Of a stretch of 64,000 bases of DNA, positions 38,601 through 50,118 are shown one piece after another; the first letter of the stretch is position 1, and each line of letters starts with the position of its first letter. Source of the stretch: Rhynochetos jubatus (lineage: Eukaryota; Chordata; Aves; Eurypygiformes; Rhynochetidae); the NCBI GenBank assembly GCA_027574665.1, contig CM050655.1, forward strand, positions 13,325,170 to 13,389,169, read 5' to 3'. The position numbers were made by a program, and so were the translations under genes. A model generated the notes under the pieces. The model ran no database searches. It was given only the letters and a program-made list of their open reading frames with translations, and was not told where the DNA came from.

Positions 38601-41600
38601 ACTGTTATAAGCAGAAAAAGATACCAAGTCCCTCTCAATCCTATTCCACTCCAACCCTTTGTGCTACGTAGTCCAGCACTACAGCCTGAAAACAGCTTCT
38701 TGGGTATTGGAGCAGCTGATGCACCACAGTGTTTGCACACCACGCCCTCATGCAATATGCAGCAAACACTTTGTACCCTGAATTAACATTCAGTACTGTA
38801 TATTATATTCTTTTCTCTAGTATCCAACAGCTGTTGATATATGAAAATACCATTTACAATGTAAGTGAAGGTTTTAAAAGGCACATCACAGTTGCTAATA
38901 GCTTATCTTAAATCAAAGAATAAACTTACATGTCAGTCTGAAAGAGAAGGCTGTAGTACAGAATAAAAATTCCTTTGATTAAAGTAACTTAAAAAAAACC
39001 TGCTGCTGTAACTTCCTCAAGACCTTAATATGGAAGTCTGAATTTGAGCAATGCTTTGTCAACATTCAATTGCTGAACTAAAATTCCAAAGTTTCCAATC
39101 TCAAAATGTGTCCGTGCCAACTTGTGCTGGGTTTAGTCAGGAAAGAGTTAACTTTCTTCAGAGCGGCTGGTATGGAGCTGTGTTTCTGGATTTACCCTGA
39201 CAAAATTACTGATATAGTGTCTTTTTAGCTGGTGCTGGGGAGTGCTTGCACCACATTCAAGGTCTTGCTCAGCTTCTGATACTGCAGCTGCGTTCCCAAC
39301 TGTCTCCCTACAAGCAGTGGGGGCGGACACACAATTCAGACAGCTGACCCAAAGTGACTGAGGGGGTATTTAATTCCATAATATGTCATGCTCAGTACGT
39401 AACAGGGGATTGGGCTTGGGGGCCATAACACTTTCTAACACTCTAACTCCTTTGTTAGGTGCTTTGCTAACTCCTTTGCAGGCTTGTTCGTTCAGGAGTA
39501 GTTGAGTCGGTTTACCCAGTCATGCTGTCACTGATAGGGTTCGCTCGGACTCTGCTGCGATCGGGCTCCAGCTCTCGGGCTTTCACTTCTCAGGACCTGG
39601 TTGTGCATCAGTCAGCAGGAGTGAAGAATTGTATCCTGTGTTTTACTTTCTATTATATTCATTACTTATTAGTAAGAATATCTGTATATATTCATTTATG
39701 CATATATATATTATTCATTTATATTCAATTCGTAAATAATTCTTATATCAATTTCACGAGCTTCCTTGTCTTTTTGCTCCGATTCTCTCCCTCTGCTGGA
39801 GGAAGAGGGGGGAGGTGTGTGAGCAGCTCTGTGGTATTTTGCTAGCCATAATTAAACCATGACACACATTAAATAGTAAGTATTTGCTCCTCAAGTTATA
39901 CTCCTTGCTATGAGCTAACCTCCACAGGTAATCTACTGTCGTGGTTTAGCCCTAGCTGGCAACTAAGCATCATAAAGCTGCTCGCTCGCTCTCCCTCTCC
40001 CCCTCCAAAACCTCATGGGTTGAAATAAAAACAGTTTAATAGGACAGCAAAGGGAGAGGAAATAATAACAGTATTACTGATACAGGAATATATAGGAAAA
40101 GAAGTGACACACAGTACGGTAATTGCTCACCACCTGGTGACAGACAGCCCATCCCCAAGCAGTGACCCCCCATCCCCAGCCAACTCCTATCAGGTTATAT
40201 ACTGAGCATGACGCCCTATGGCAGGAAACATCCCTTTGGTTCAGCTGTCCTGGCTGTGTCCCCTCCCAGCCTCTTGTAGAGAAGCCTCTACAAGAGGCTG
40301 GGAGGGGACACAGTATGAGAACCTGAAAACACTCTTGGTTTAATATAAGCATTACCTGACAACTAAAATATCAATGTGTTAACATTTCTCTCAGCACAAA
40401 TCCAAAACATAGCCCCATGCTAGCTACTGTGAAGAAAATAAACTTTCTCAACAACAACCAGCACATCTACTAATTTGAATACTTTTATGGCATTCAAGCT
40501 TCTATACACAGAAGCCAAAATTGAGAACAACCAGAAAAAGAACCCACATCTGCTTTACTTCTTAATATATTCACGTTTTTAACACTTGGGATTGACTCAT
40601 GTAATAAAACCTGCTATCTCACCTTCCAAACAGCACACGCTGGCTGCTGTCCAAAACAGAGCTCTATAAGCAGAGGTAAAAAGCAGCAGAAATAATTTAA
40701 CAGCTGTTATTCCTGGTCCATGAAGCCTTACTCCCTTTGCAGAAGTTCTGTTTCTCATCAAATTAAATCTCAGTAATTGATCCCCAGTATTCCTATCAAA
40801 GCCAAAAAGCTGCTCTTCTATTGCACTGAATACTAGTACTTGTTTTACAACTACCAAGAAAGCGTTTGGTCTAAGGAATTTAAGACGACGTATGTCCTAC
40901 TTTTTTTGTGTATTAAAATTCTCTGTCGAAGTTCCCAGGACACTGGGCAGTTTCTGGTCTTATGCAGAACATACTAAAGGGGGTGTTTGCATGACAAACA
41001 GCCCACACTGTTCTACAGATGGCAAGGACCCAAAGAGTTTTGCCTTTGAGCTTGCAGAGTTGGGATAAACAATTTTTACATGCCAAGGCCATAATTTGGG
41101 TGGGGAGTCTTCCTTTGAGATTCAGACCTTAAGATAGTTTCTGGACATTGCCCAGTTCCAACTCGAAACACAGAAGCACGAGAAGTGCACCCCAACAGCA
41201 GCACTCAAATTCTGGTAGATATTCAATAACAGTAAAATCATTAATTGGAGATTAACTATTTGTTAATTAGCTTCTGAAAATACACTAATGCCTCTGTTTT
41301 CCAAAGGTTAATTTTAAATGTTTATCCAATGGCAAAGCTTCTAATCTCTTGATAAAATGAGATGCCCCACTCCTGGCTGTCTTCAGGGCCAGGCTGGATG
41401 AGGCTTTGAGCAACCTGGTCTACTGGAGGGTGTCCCTGCCCATGGCAGGGGGGTAGGAACTAGATGGTCTTTAAGGCCCCTTCCAGCCCAAACCGTTCAG
41501 TGATTCTATGAAAATAAACCCATTACATTTATCAGTGTAACCCAAACAAACCATTTACACCGATAGTAAAGTACAGATATCCGTGAAAGCTCCTCACCGA

Positions 41601-44600
41601 GTTTTGCATCACTATTCCAAGACAACGACACAGGCTTCTGAAGAAAGGGGATGGACAGAGGTAATACTGTTATGATCTTACCATCTTCGTTATTCTCTGT
41701 TTATCAATATTATCAAATGCTGATCCCAATGAAATCTATTTTTAACCCAGGACTATCTTACAATGCCCAGTTCAGCAATTAGGTTTCTTTTTTGTAGTCC
41801 TAGACACATACATTAGAAAACAAATATGTAATACTGCAACTTTCATTCTCTCTACAGATACTCTTCACCCAAGGGGAATAGCATATTCCTGTTTCTCATA
41901 TGCTTAGATCTAATGCAAATATTATGAAAAACACCTTCCAAGTGTTTCTCGAACAGCAACTTCAGAACAACACTTTTTTTTTTTTTTTTAAGGTCAGGCT
42001 TTTGTTGTGTTAATATTAGAATTCTGAAAGTTTCATTCTGGGTTGCAGCAAAGCAAAAAAGGTAACAAGGCAGCAAACCGAGCCCTGCAGAGCTGAGAAA
42101 CTTGCTGGTTTTCTCTTCATCAGCAAAGCAAGTCAACTAAGCCTCACGAAAAATAATTTGGAGCTTTCAGAAAGTATCTCTACACTTGCAAGTTTGGTTT
42201 ATTTTTTCCCCCCACTTGGTGTTATTGCTCGAAGCCTGCCAATAGCCATGATGTGTTTGTGCAGCTCTGCCTAATCACAACTCCAAAACACATTTGGTCA
42301 TTTGTTTTGCAATACTTAAAAAAGAGAACATCAGTTCAGATAAAACTTGCTCCCTATCATGGATACAGCTTCCTCGCACCACTAGTAGAAAGCAGAGTAT
42401 CTTCAAGTAGAGACCACAGAGGCTGAGCATGCAGCAATAAAGCTGCATGAACACTTAAACCAAGGGCACAGGGCACGAAATAGAGCAGCAACAAGCAGGT
42501 TCCAATCCAGCAGCATCTATTTCAAGGTTTTTGGCCCACATGGTATGAGTAATAATGCTCAGTTGATTCAGAGTACCATGTATTACTGAATAATTAAGTG
42601 TACTTTTTCAGAAAAGTTTATCTAGGAAAAGTCTACTTATAAAACAGAAAAGGCAGATTAAGTTTAAATTCATGTCATTAATCTTTGTTGTTGAAAGTGA
42701 CTCCAGTATAGGTAAAGCCTAAAATACAACAAGAAAAAAAAAAAAGCTTCGTGCTTTTACAAATCAGGACAGTGATATTTCACTGAGTGGGCAAAGACAA
42801 TGTAAATGCTGGGGAAGAACTGCAGACATTTCAGACATTCAGTGGTGATGAAGAGATACCGTTAGATAAAACTGTCTGTAAGATACGAGACTCTGAACTT
42901 CTTTAAACAGCCACCAAAATCCCTAAGTATTTATTACTACAATTTAAAGCACATACCACAAAAAGATTACATAGGTCAAGGTTTAGTCTTGTATATCAAG
43001 TCTAGGAAAAAAGCTGAAATAATTCCCAAATCAAACATTTACCTGGATGAAAATTGAGCCTATTGAGGTAGGAAGCTAGAACAGTTCTAGAATAAAAATG
43101 CCTGTTTCTAGTCTAGCTTATATCTGTGACACAGTTTTGTGGGTAAGCTTTTGTAGGAGGATACACGTTAGTTCTGAGAAAAAAACTCCTGCAAGTCAGA
43201 GCAAAATCAAAATCAGTTTATCTATGCTAAGCATAAAATATGATGGCTATGTATTAACTAATGCAGTATCAGTTTTCACTTTTGCACGCCCCTCCCTCCC
43301 CAAATAATCCATGCACCCAGTTTCTCATCCTTTTGTTTCAGATTGCATAAAACTCTAGTCTTAGCCCTAAAATCACTTATTCAAAATATCTTTAGCAATT
43401 GAAGAGGATACGGAACTTACATGACAATTTACCTCAAGATGACTTCAACAAACTGTTTCTCTAAATGAACATTCCTAATCCAGCAGCAATTTAGTTGTGC
43501 TCTTAGGACATTCACAGGAACTGTTGGGACTTCAGTAGGTACACCAAGTCTGCTACAGAACTTGAACCCATCCGTTTATGACAGCTTAAGGGAGCAGTAC
43601 TTGCTAAGTGGAAAGACACCAACTTCCCAACTGCCCTTCCATAAAACAAGGATGCACAAACTGACAACTCAGGTAGCACACTAGAACCCAGTCACAGGTT
43701 CCACTGGTGGCTGGTTCCATTTCTTACCTCTAAGTTTTGGAAAAACAGAAGAAAATAAAAAAAGGTGTTAATATTCAGAAGCATCTATTTTCACTGGCCC
43801 AGTGTCTAAATTAGCCAGTAGCGTTCTCACATAAACACAGAACACCCACACAACCCACAACTGTCTGAAACAACACACTTGTATCTATCACTACAGCTAG
43901 TTGCTAACACACCCATGAGCAACAGCATGAAAATACATAAAATGCTGTGTATTTTTTCTACAGTTCCTGTAATCTATGCTTGAAGAAACTGCCTTTACAA
44001 CAAAAGCAAACTAGTTCAACTTCCAAAACCAGTTATCAATATACTAGTGTGAACAGAGGCAGAAGTGTAAATACAGTTCTAAAGTCCAGTGTCTTGCTTT
44101 CTTGGAGGTCTGCAGTCCTCAAAGGCAGTAGAGTAAGAAAAAGGCGCAGCTATTTCAGAACTGGGGGGAAGGGGGAAATCATCCAGTAGAGTATAAGCAG
44201 TATCTAAAACAGTAAAAGAAAAGCAGCTGGACACCTAATATAAGAACAAAAGACTGGAAGAATGACTACTCTCAGACAAAATAATACTGTTTTAAGTGAA
44301 AACTACTCAGTGCCTAACACTACACTGTGTAATACTGAGACAGCTGAGTGGAATCTATGCCCTGCACCATCTTCTGGAACAAAGAAGAGTCCTTGCATTA
44401 AGCTTTCAACACAGTAGCTGTTAAAGGCAGAGACTTTTTGCACTACAGACCAATTACATCATCTTGGACTGAACTAACTGATTATTGCAAGGCCAACGGT
44501 ACCTTTCTTCAGCATGTGTTTGCTTAATAGTGCAGACATCAGTACCGCTGAGATCCAGAATCCCTTTTACAGTAATGCTCTTAAAACATCGTCCCACTTT

Positions 44601-46131
44601 GGGGGTTTTTAGGGCTGTATGAACAATATTTAATAGTGTAAATAAAAAAAAGGTACAAGGGCAGTTTTTGAAACTGCTTATCTCCATCAGCATTACACTG
44701 TACCTTGAAAGGCAGCTTTGGTAGGAACTATCACACATCTTTTAAGAGTGTCACTAAATGTTGAAAGCATAACAGCTATTTTTGTTTCTATAATACTGCA
44801 TTCTGTAATTAAGTTTACAAGCACTGAAAGAGAACTGAATAGAGAACAGTCCAAGGTTGCACAGCTTAGCGCACCCCATAACTAGCATGTCATGATGGGT
44901 CTGTTCAGGACACCAAGTCCTTCAGCTGGCATGACCAGAACACATTAGCCTACCAATGCTCTCCCTCCAATGTGTATACCAGCTCTACAAGAGTCAAAGG
45001 CCTGAAGAGGAACTAGAAGTGGCATAGACATGAGCAGGGAAAAAAAACAAACACAACCCTGCCGCTTCATACTGAATAGCTTAACCATGCCGGAACGAGA
45101 GAGATGAATCAATTTCTCCCTCCCACTACCACCAGTTTCACTGGAAGTCTTTCAGTTATTTAGTATCATGAGCAGTTGTGTCACACTGACTTCAGCTAAA
45201 ATCAATTATGAATGCCTCTGTATTTTCAGTGGTTATAACTTCCCCTGTACACTTCTTGTGGTGAGCCCTTCTTCTGAATTGGATTTCTTGCTCTCAATGC
45301 AAAACAAAACACAACAAACCAGTAACATTCTCATCATTAGAAATAAAGGTTCTTACTGCGTAATTACTGTTCAAGATTATCTTAAAGTAGGTAAATCCCC
45401 TAAAAACACAAACACCATTAAACATCTGTCATGACATTCTGCTAACAGGCTGGAAAGCATATAATAAACGTACCTTCTATGAAATCATTTTCACTATACA
45501 GCTGCCTCTCTCCTACCCCATCATCTTCATCTTGGCCATCTTCTTCATCTGGATTATTGATAACTTCTAGGCCAGCCTCAATAACTTCCATCAATTCGTC
45601 TCGTTTATCCTTTCTAACAGGTTTCTCTTCTGGGTGCCGAGTAAGTCCCATCTCCAACTGGAATACTTTCATGGATGTGAAGCTTTCAAAAGGAATGACG
45701 CCATATTCACTAGGCAGTTTGGCCCCCACGCTCACCTCAGCTTTGTCAATCTGGGAATGAAGAAACTCTAGGAGATCATTGGATGTTTGTTCCTTGGTGC
45801 CCTGATAGTTCATACCATTGACCTTGGGGCTCTTTTTTTCTTGTAGGGATTTCAATTTATCACTCATTTCCTGAAGTTCTTGCTTTAACTGGGCAATCTG
45901 ACGTTTCAGACTGGTAGCTCGGTTTTGGTAATGCTCTTCTTGTTCCTGCAAGAGAGCTTGATAGTATTCTTTACCCATGTTTTCACCTACGACACCAGGT
46001 AGAGATCCATTACTATCTGTTTGTGGAGCACACTCGAGTAAATACATGAGCAAGACTAAACTGAATAGTAAAGCAAGGCCCACTAATAGCCAACGAGTCC
46101 TGGCTTGAATTACTAAACCTCTTCTGGGCAT
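29375..46131 (-). CDS. CSGALNACT2: CSGALNACT2, chondroitin sulfate N-acetylgalactosaminyltransferase 2 (complete, 541 aa, seven coding exons)
   Basis: A Golgi type II membrane glycosyltransferase. The family transfers GalNAc from UDP-GalNAc to glucuronic acid, initiating and extending chondroitin chains on the proteoglycan linker. Coding segments: 46131-45474, 36744-36528, 35984-35883, 34198-34020, 32450-32356, 30916-30835 and 29667-29375. They sum to 1626 nt in frame; human CSGALNACT2 is 542 residues. Domains: cytosolic tail 1-14, signal anchor about 15-32, a stem with an NGS sequon at 41 and a coiled-coil-like stretch about 60-100, an acidic run near 195-212, then the CHGN domain. Visible catalytic features are the metal-binding DVD at 366-368 within FFCDVDVYF, the WGGED motif at 454-458, and HLWHEKHC with His 482 and 485. 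ETNFHNYT gives a further sequon at 332. The C-terminus TNSEAVG and the RASGEF1A neighbour favour paralogue 2 over CSGALNACT1. No frameshift or missing key residue is seen. Confidence 0.95.
29668..30834 (-). other. CSGALNACT2 intron 7
   Basis: 1167 bases, GT-AG. It holds an A19 run (+ strand) at 30567-30585 and nothing else I recognise. Confidence 0.8.
30835..30916 (-). CDS. CSGALNACT2: CSGALNACT2 exon 7
   Basis: 82 nt encoding [20 protein letters not shown] through DFLTV plus one base. The acceptor is TTGCAG and the donor is [16 protein letters not shown] is strictly family-typical. Confidence 0.95.
30917..32355 (-). other. CSGALNACT2 intron 6
   Basis: 1439 bases, GT-AG. I recognise no element in it. 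Confidence 0.8.
32356..32450 (-). CDS. CSGALNACT2: CSGALNACT2 exon 6
   Basis: 95 nt encoding [20 protein letters not shown] through PPPVEQQL. The acceptor is TTCCAG and the donor is GTAAGC. Junction phases match exons 5 and 7. Confidence 0.95.
32451..34019 (-). other. CSGALNACT2 intron 5
   Basis: 1569 bases, GT-AG, with an AT-rich TATA-repeat-like stretch near 32650-32750. I recognise no gene or repeat family. Confidence 0.8.
34020..34198 (-). CDS. CSGALNACT2: CSGALNACT2 exon 5 (DVD motif)
   Basis: 179 nt, opening [16 protein letters not shown] and ending CRLNAEP plus one base. It contains [12 protein letters not shown] and FFCDVDVYF, whose DVD coordinates the divalent metal and UDP-sugar. 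Of the two adjacent AGs at the acceptor, only the upstream one keeps the frame. The donor is GTATGT. Confidence 0.95.
34199..35882 (-). other. CSGALNACT2 intron 4
   Basis: 1684 bases, GT-AG. A slightly GC-richer part at 34.8-35.3 kb carries overlapping short open frames, one ending in a hydrophobic segment. They have no splice logic or recognised homology. Confidence 0.78.
35883..35984 (-). CDS. CSGALNACT2: CSGALNACT2 exon 4
   Basis: 102 nt, opening [18 protein letters not shown] and ending KSILESVA plus two bases of an Arg codon. The acceptor is TATAG and the donor is GTAAGT. Confidence 0.94.
35985..36527 (-). other. CSGALNACT2 intron 3
   Basis: 543 bases, GT-AG. I see nothing distinctive in it. 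Confidence 0.8.
36528..36744 (-). CDS. CSGALNACT2: CSGALNACT2 exon 3
   Basis: 217 nt, opening [18 protein letters not shown] and ending AQFMQNF. The acceptor is CTTCAG and the donor is GTAGGT. It encodes the start of the conserved CHGN catalytic region ([25 protein letters not shown]). Confidence 0.95.
39123..39864 (+). mobile_element. Solo LTR of an avian endogenous retrovirus, copy C (plus orientation)
   Basis: It begins TGTGCTGGGTTTAGTCAGG and AAAGAGTTAACTTTCTTC and ends ATTAAACCATGACA, the same terminal blocks as the clan of copies A and B. The 3' part CTCCGATTCTCTCCC is also clan-typical. At about 742 bp it is longer than the other two. An AT-rich insert-like stretch lies near 39650-39750. 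Flanking pentamers (CAACT and CACAT) do not give a clear target duplication, so the ends may be off by a few bases. No internal viral genes are present. It is antisense to CSGALNACT2. Confidence 0.75.
39937..40465 (-). mobile_element. Solo LTR of an avian endogenous retrovirus (ERVL-like), copy B, with 5-bp target duplication TCTAC
   Basis: This 529-bp element is flanked by TCTAC at 39932-39936 and again at 40466-40470. On the - strand it starts TGTGCTGG and ends CCACGACA. In that orientation it keeps a TATA-like TATATAA near 40200 and an ATTAAA signal at 40035-40040. It is collinear with copy A at 977-1553. A 5-bp duplication fits ERVL-type integration. Only the LTR remains, as expected after LTR-LTR recombination. 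It lies in the transcriptional sense of CSGALNACT2. Confidence 0.92.
40255..40312. repeat. Perfect 27-bp inverted repeat with 4-base loop inside LTR copy B
   Basis: The left arm 40255-40281 and right arm 40286-40312 are exact reverse complements around the loop AAGC. The arms run from TGTGTCCCCTCCC to CTTGTAGAG. The LTR copy at 977-1553 has only a degenerate version of this hairpin at the equivalent place. In LTR sense it sits in U3, about 55-110 bases upstream of the TATA-like box. Confidence 0.95.
41382..41511 (+). mobile_element. CR1 LINE, short 3' end fragment
   Basis: CR1 terminal sequence with GGCCAGGCTGGATGAGGC, TGCCCATGGCAGGGGGGTAG, TCTTTAAGGCCCCTTCCAG and the terminal GTGATTCTATGA unit. 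It is heavily 5'-truncated and noncoding. Confidence 0.93.
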
Positions 46132-46213
46132 TCTCATATAATTTCCGTTTCCAATCCAAAAAGATGACTTATCTGCTCATGCCTTCCAGGGAACATCACC
46201 CCAGAGTTCAAAT
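45474..46213 (-). CDS. CSGALNACT2: CSGALNACT2 exon 2 (5' UTR end plus first coding segment)
   Basis: The coding part 46131-45474 encodes residues 1-219 plus one base: tail, signal anchor, stem and coiled coil. I chose the ATG at 46129-46131 (MPRRGLVIQ), which matches the mammalian N-terminus and has A at -3. An in-frame ATG two codons upstream (46135-46137) is in poorer context. The acceptor at 46215-46214 follows a CT-rich tract (TCTCTCTCTTTCTAAG), giving an 82-base 5' UTR segment. The donor is GTACGT. Confidence 0.93.
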
Positions 46214-49200
46214 CTTAGAAAGAGAGAGAAGGCATGACCGTAATAGTTCCTACAAGTTTCATGAAGTAGCTGATGAGCAGTTTTCAGCCTTCTCCTTAAT
46301 CAGGTGTCATTGCAGAGACCTAAATCTGAAGTTCCTATGTCATCCATAACCATCAACTGTAAAATTGCTTGACGCCATACAATTTGTTCAGAATTTCCTA
46401 CCCCAAACAAAAAACCCTGCAGAGGGGGAGAAAGATGGAAGACACCAGCAAGGAGTCATATTTCCATTTCCTAATACAACCCTAGTTGAAGGGTTTTAGC
46501 CTATTTGAAATTCAGTGAGGAAAGTCTGCAAAAGTCATTTTATATGCTGTAATCGACAGCAATTTTTCTTCCCCCCACCATGTGTAAGTGAGAGCAGTCT
46601 ACAGTTTAGTAACAGTAATTTTCATTGGCTAGTCTGGTTTTTCCTCTGGCATTTGATTATTTTATACCACTTCTCCATCCTTTCCTTGGAATCTGTGGTT
46701 TGAGTCAGCAAAATGAAGACAGAACCTAAAATTAAAAGAAAGATACATATTAGAACTCCAAAGCAGCTGGTCATTTGGAAAACACATGAACAAAGTGTAA
46801 CACATGGATGCAAACGATGGCTGGGGGAAAGGATGGAAAAAGAGCACACTCTTTCCATTGTGTTACCCATCAGTAATTCCCTTTGACATAGTGTCTGGAA
46901 AATAGCAATATGGACAGTCTAATGAAATACATTTTTCACATATCTAGCTAAAGCAGCAAGGGTTCTTCTAGTCTGATCAAGTTATGTTGGTTTTAACTCA
47001 CCCATTCCTTCTTGGGTTGGTTTGTTTTCCACTGTGGGAAGAGGAAAACACCAACAAACCCCCACGCCCTTCCCATTCCTCTAAACTACAAAAAGATACC
47101 CAAGAATTACTTTGAAGCAGCAGCTTGCACTTTGATTTATCTTTAAGAAAATACCTTTTAGAAAACAATTATTCACTCGTGATTAAAATATTGCAAATTT
47201 AAATATCAGAATTCACAGAAACAGCATGTCAGGATAGGTCAAATTCAACAGAAATTAAAACTCAAACCCCAATTCCTGACTGATGAAAGGGAGCTTCAGA
47301 CTATCCATTCACACTAACATTGCCACCTTTTGATTTGTGTAGGCCAGAGTAAAGAGGCACTGACTGCTTACATGGGTCACCCTCATACACCACTGACCAA
47401 ACCAGCCTGGAGGAGAAGACCAGGGAAAAAGACCACAGTTAGGCAAGAAGCGGAAACCAAAAATTGTACCCAACAACAATAGTCAGAAAAACGGTTTATG
47501 GGCCTCTTCAATGACAGCATAAAGAGTTACAAAGTAAGCTCAATGCGTAGGTGTTAGTCTACTTTCTAACACTAATTAAATACTTATATTTAAAACTTGG
47601 TTGTAGAAAATAAGTGAAGCTCCTTAAAATTTATCCAGAGATGTATTATCTCTACATCTATTTCAACTGTGTTGTGTAATTATTGTTTGGGGGAAGTTCT
47701 GGGACTTGAGTAACTTTGGTTTAGTCCAGTATGTTTATGAGATTCGTATAAACTGCCCACTCTAAACCCCTTATTTATGGGGTGGACAGTTTGCTATCTA
47801 ACACCATGCGCAGCCACAAACCCCGTCTTCCTCCAACCTTGCAAGTAAGTCACAGTGCCATGGTGCACCCCATGTGTTGACAATAAACACCTTGCCATGT
47901 TTGTCCCCAGTTATGCCCTTCCCATTAGGCTTCCAGCATCGGCTATTGCATGAGAACCAGGTACCACGTGATCAGTGGTATCATGATATTCAGCATCCGC
48001 ATTTGCAAGACAGCTCCAATAACAAGGCCTGAAAGATTAACTAACTTATTCATGCCTGCGATAGCAGATCCTAAGTTAGCATGCAAAACTTAACGTGCCT
48101 GACGTGCAAGAGCTGCACACTTTGGAGTTGTCCAGCTGAAGTCTGCAGGCCTGCTTGAAGCAGTTATTAGTATTTTTGGTGCTGAAGTCCCTGCCTATGA
48201 CCCTGTTCACAAATAAGCTAGATCCATTATGTAGAAATTATTAATATAGCAGTTCCAAGGCAATAGTTATCTAAAACGAACCTTCTGAACTCATTTAAAG
48301 CTACTGGACACTTTGGTACAAAATCAGTAACAGTTTTAACAACTGAAACCTTGATGACATCCTTTGAAGCCAAAATAAGACAGAAGCCAGTCACTCCTCA
48401 CTGCACTAACACACCACTACATAAATGCAAGTTAAATGCCTATAAAGAGCAATCAACACCAGATGTATCCTCAGACTACTGACTAGGGTCCAGATGCGGT
48501 GAATCAAGGGAGACAGAAGAAAAACAATCGACAGGATAAAACCAGTTCACAGAAATTATGTAATATCATCCCGAGCTTTCATTAGTACAAAGTTCCCTAT
48601 ATGAAGCTTTTTCACATTTCTTCCTGAATTCTTGTTCTGTTAGACTGCAAGAGGTGAAGCCACGATTAATACCACAAAGAACCACATGCTTCTTTAAACC
48701 TAGAGAAATGCTAGACTGTACTAAAGCCACTCCATGCAGAAGCTGGAACATCTCAGATCAGTCAAGGCATATTGAAAAATGATCAAACTACCTGCCTGGC
48801 CTAAAATACTGACAAATCAGTCCCAACTATTTTTCACTGCACAGCCTTATTACTGCAAGAACAGCATTTTTGCATCACTGTATACACAAACACAGCTACC
48901 GTACCACTACAGAAACCAGCTTTTCAAGTTATGAAGAGATGCTTTTAGTACTGGGGACAGAATAGGAAAAAAGGCCGAGTCTCACAGCTCAGCAGGACAC
49001 AAAGATGACAACTTTGTGTTTTTCCTTTTCCTTTCTCCTCACATTTACAGGATAATTAAAGCAAATGAAAGCATGTACTAGAAAGCAGGAGCCAATATTT
49101 CTAATTAAGACTGTCTTAAGAGATTCTCTGGGCTAGCACGGTACAGTTGAATAGTGGGCAGTGCAGGCAGCAGCAAACCACAGCCAGATTCAGTTCATCA

Positions 49201-50118
49201 CTGAATACGTAACTTAAGGCCACCTAAGTCACGCAATCTCCTACCACAGTGTGCTTCAAACAACCAGTAACTGTTGTTAAGCAATAAACAGACACCCCTG
49301 AAGCTGAGACATTAGCCTAGTAGGCCTTTATTCAATTCATGCTCTACCAGTAAATTGCCCTGTGTTCAACACTGATGAGTCACTAAGTTTCTTTAGGTCT
49401 CATTCATGTCTTAGAAGCAAGTGACAGCAAATTTCCTGGTGTAGCATCAAGAGGACACAATGTACCAGGAGATTAAGATTCCCTGGGACAATAGCAGGGG
49501 GCAATGAAAGAACAACTCTGCTCTTAATAACTTTAACTGTGGCCAAGCGTATGCCATTATGGTAAGCACGGATTCAGAAAGCCAGCACGCCTCCGCAGGG
49601 ACTCACCGCTTGCATTGCGTCACCAACACAGGAACAAAAGCTTATGGGTAGTAACTATAGAGTCCTGAGCCTTCCTGCTGGCACCTTACCTCTTTACAGC
49701 AGAGGGCTGTTTTGTGGAGCACTGCCTTCAGGGTGCTGGGGGAAGAAAAGCAATAAGCTGCTCCTGAAGCAATGGAAACTCCACGTGGTAGGCTATAGGG
49801 AGCTCACTTCTTTTCCTTCTAGGCTCTCATTATTCCCTCATTAGTTTAAAACCTTTCCTAGCAATCTAGTGAAAACCTTACTAACAAAACAGCCTTTTGG
49901 CACAGAGATAGGCCTTGCCTATTTATCTTAGACAGTTTTCATGCGACACCATAAAGAACAGGCATTTTTCCCACTACAGCTTCCCTGTGGCCTTTAAAGG
50001 CAAGGAATGTTTGTGCAACCAGTTACGTTAAACAACATTAAAATTTTAAATTGCACGTGGAGAGCTGAAGGGGTAAGTTAGTTTGCTAAAGCAGCGGGGA
50101 CTGAGCCAACTTGGACCT

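Larger units (their letters stand above)
36745..45473 (-). other. CSGALNACT2 intron 2, contains two LTRs and a CR1
   Basis: 8729 bases, GT-AG. It has been the main landing site for retroelements in this gene: LTRs at 39123-39864 and 39937-40465, and a CR1 tail at 41382-41511. A T16 run lies at 41974-41989. The rest is unremarkable AT-rich intron. Confidence 0.8.
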
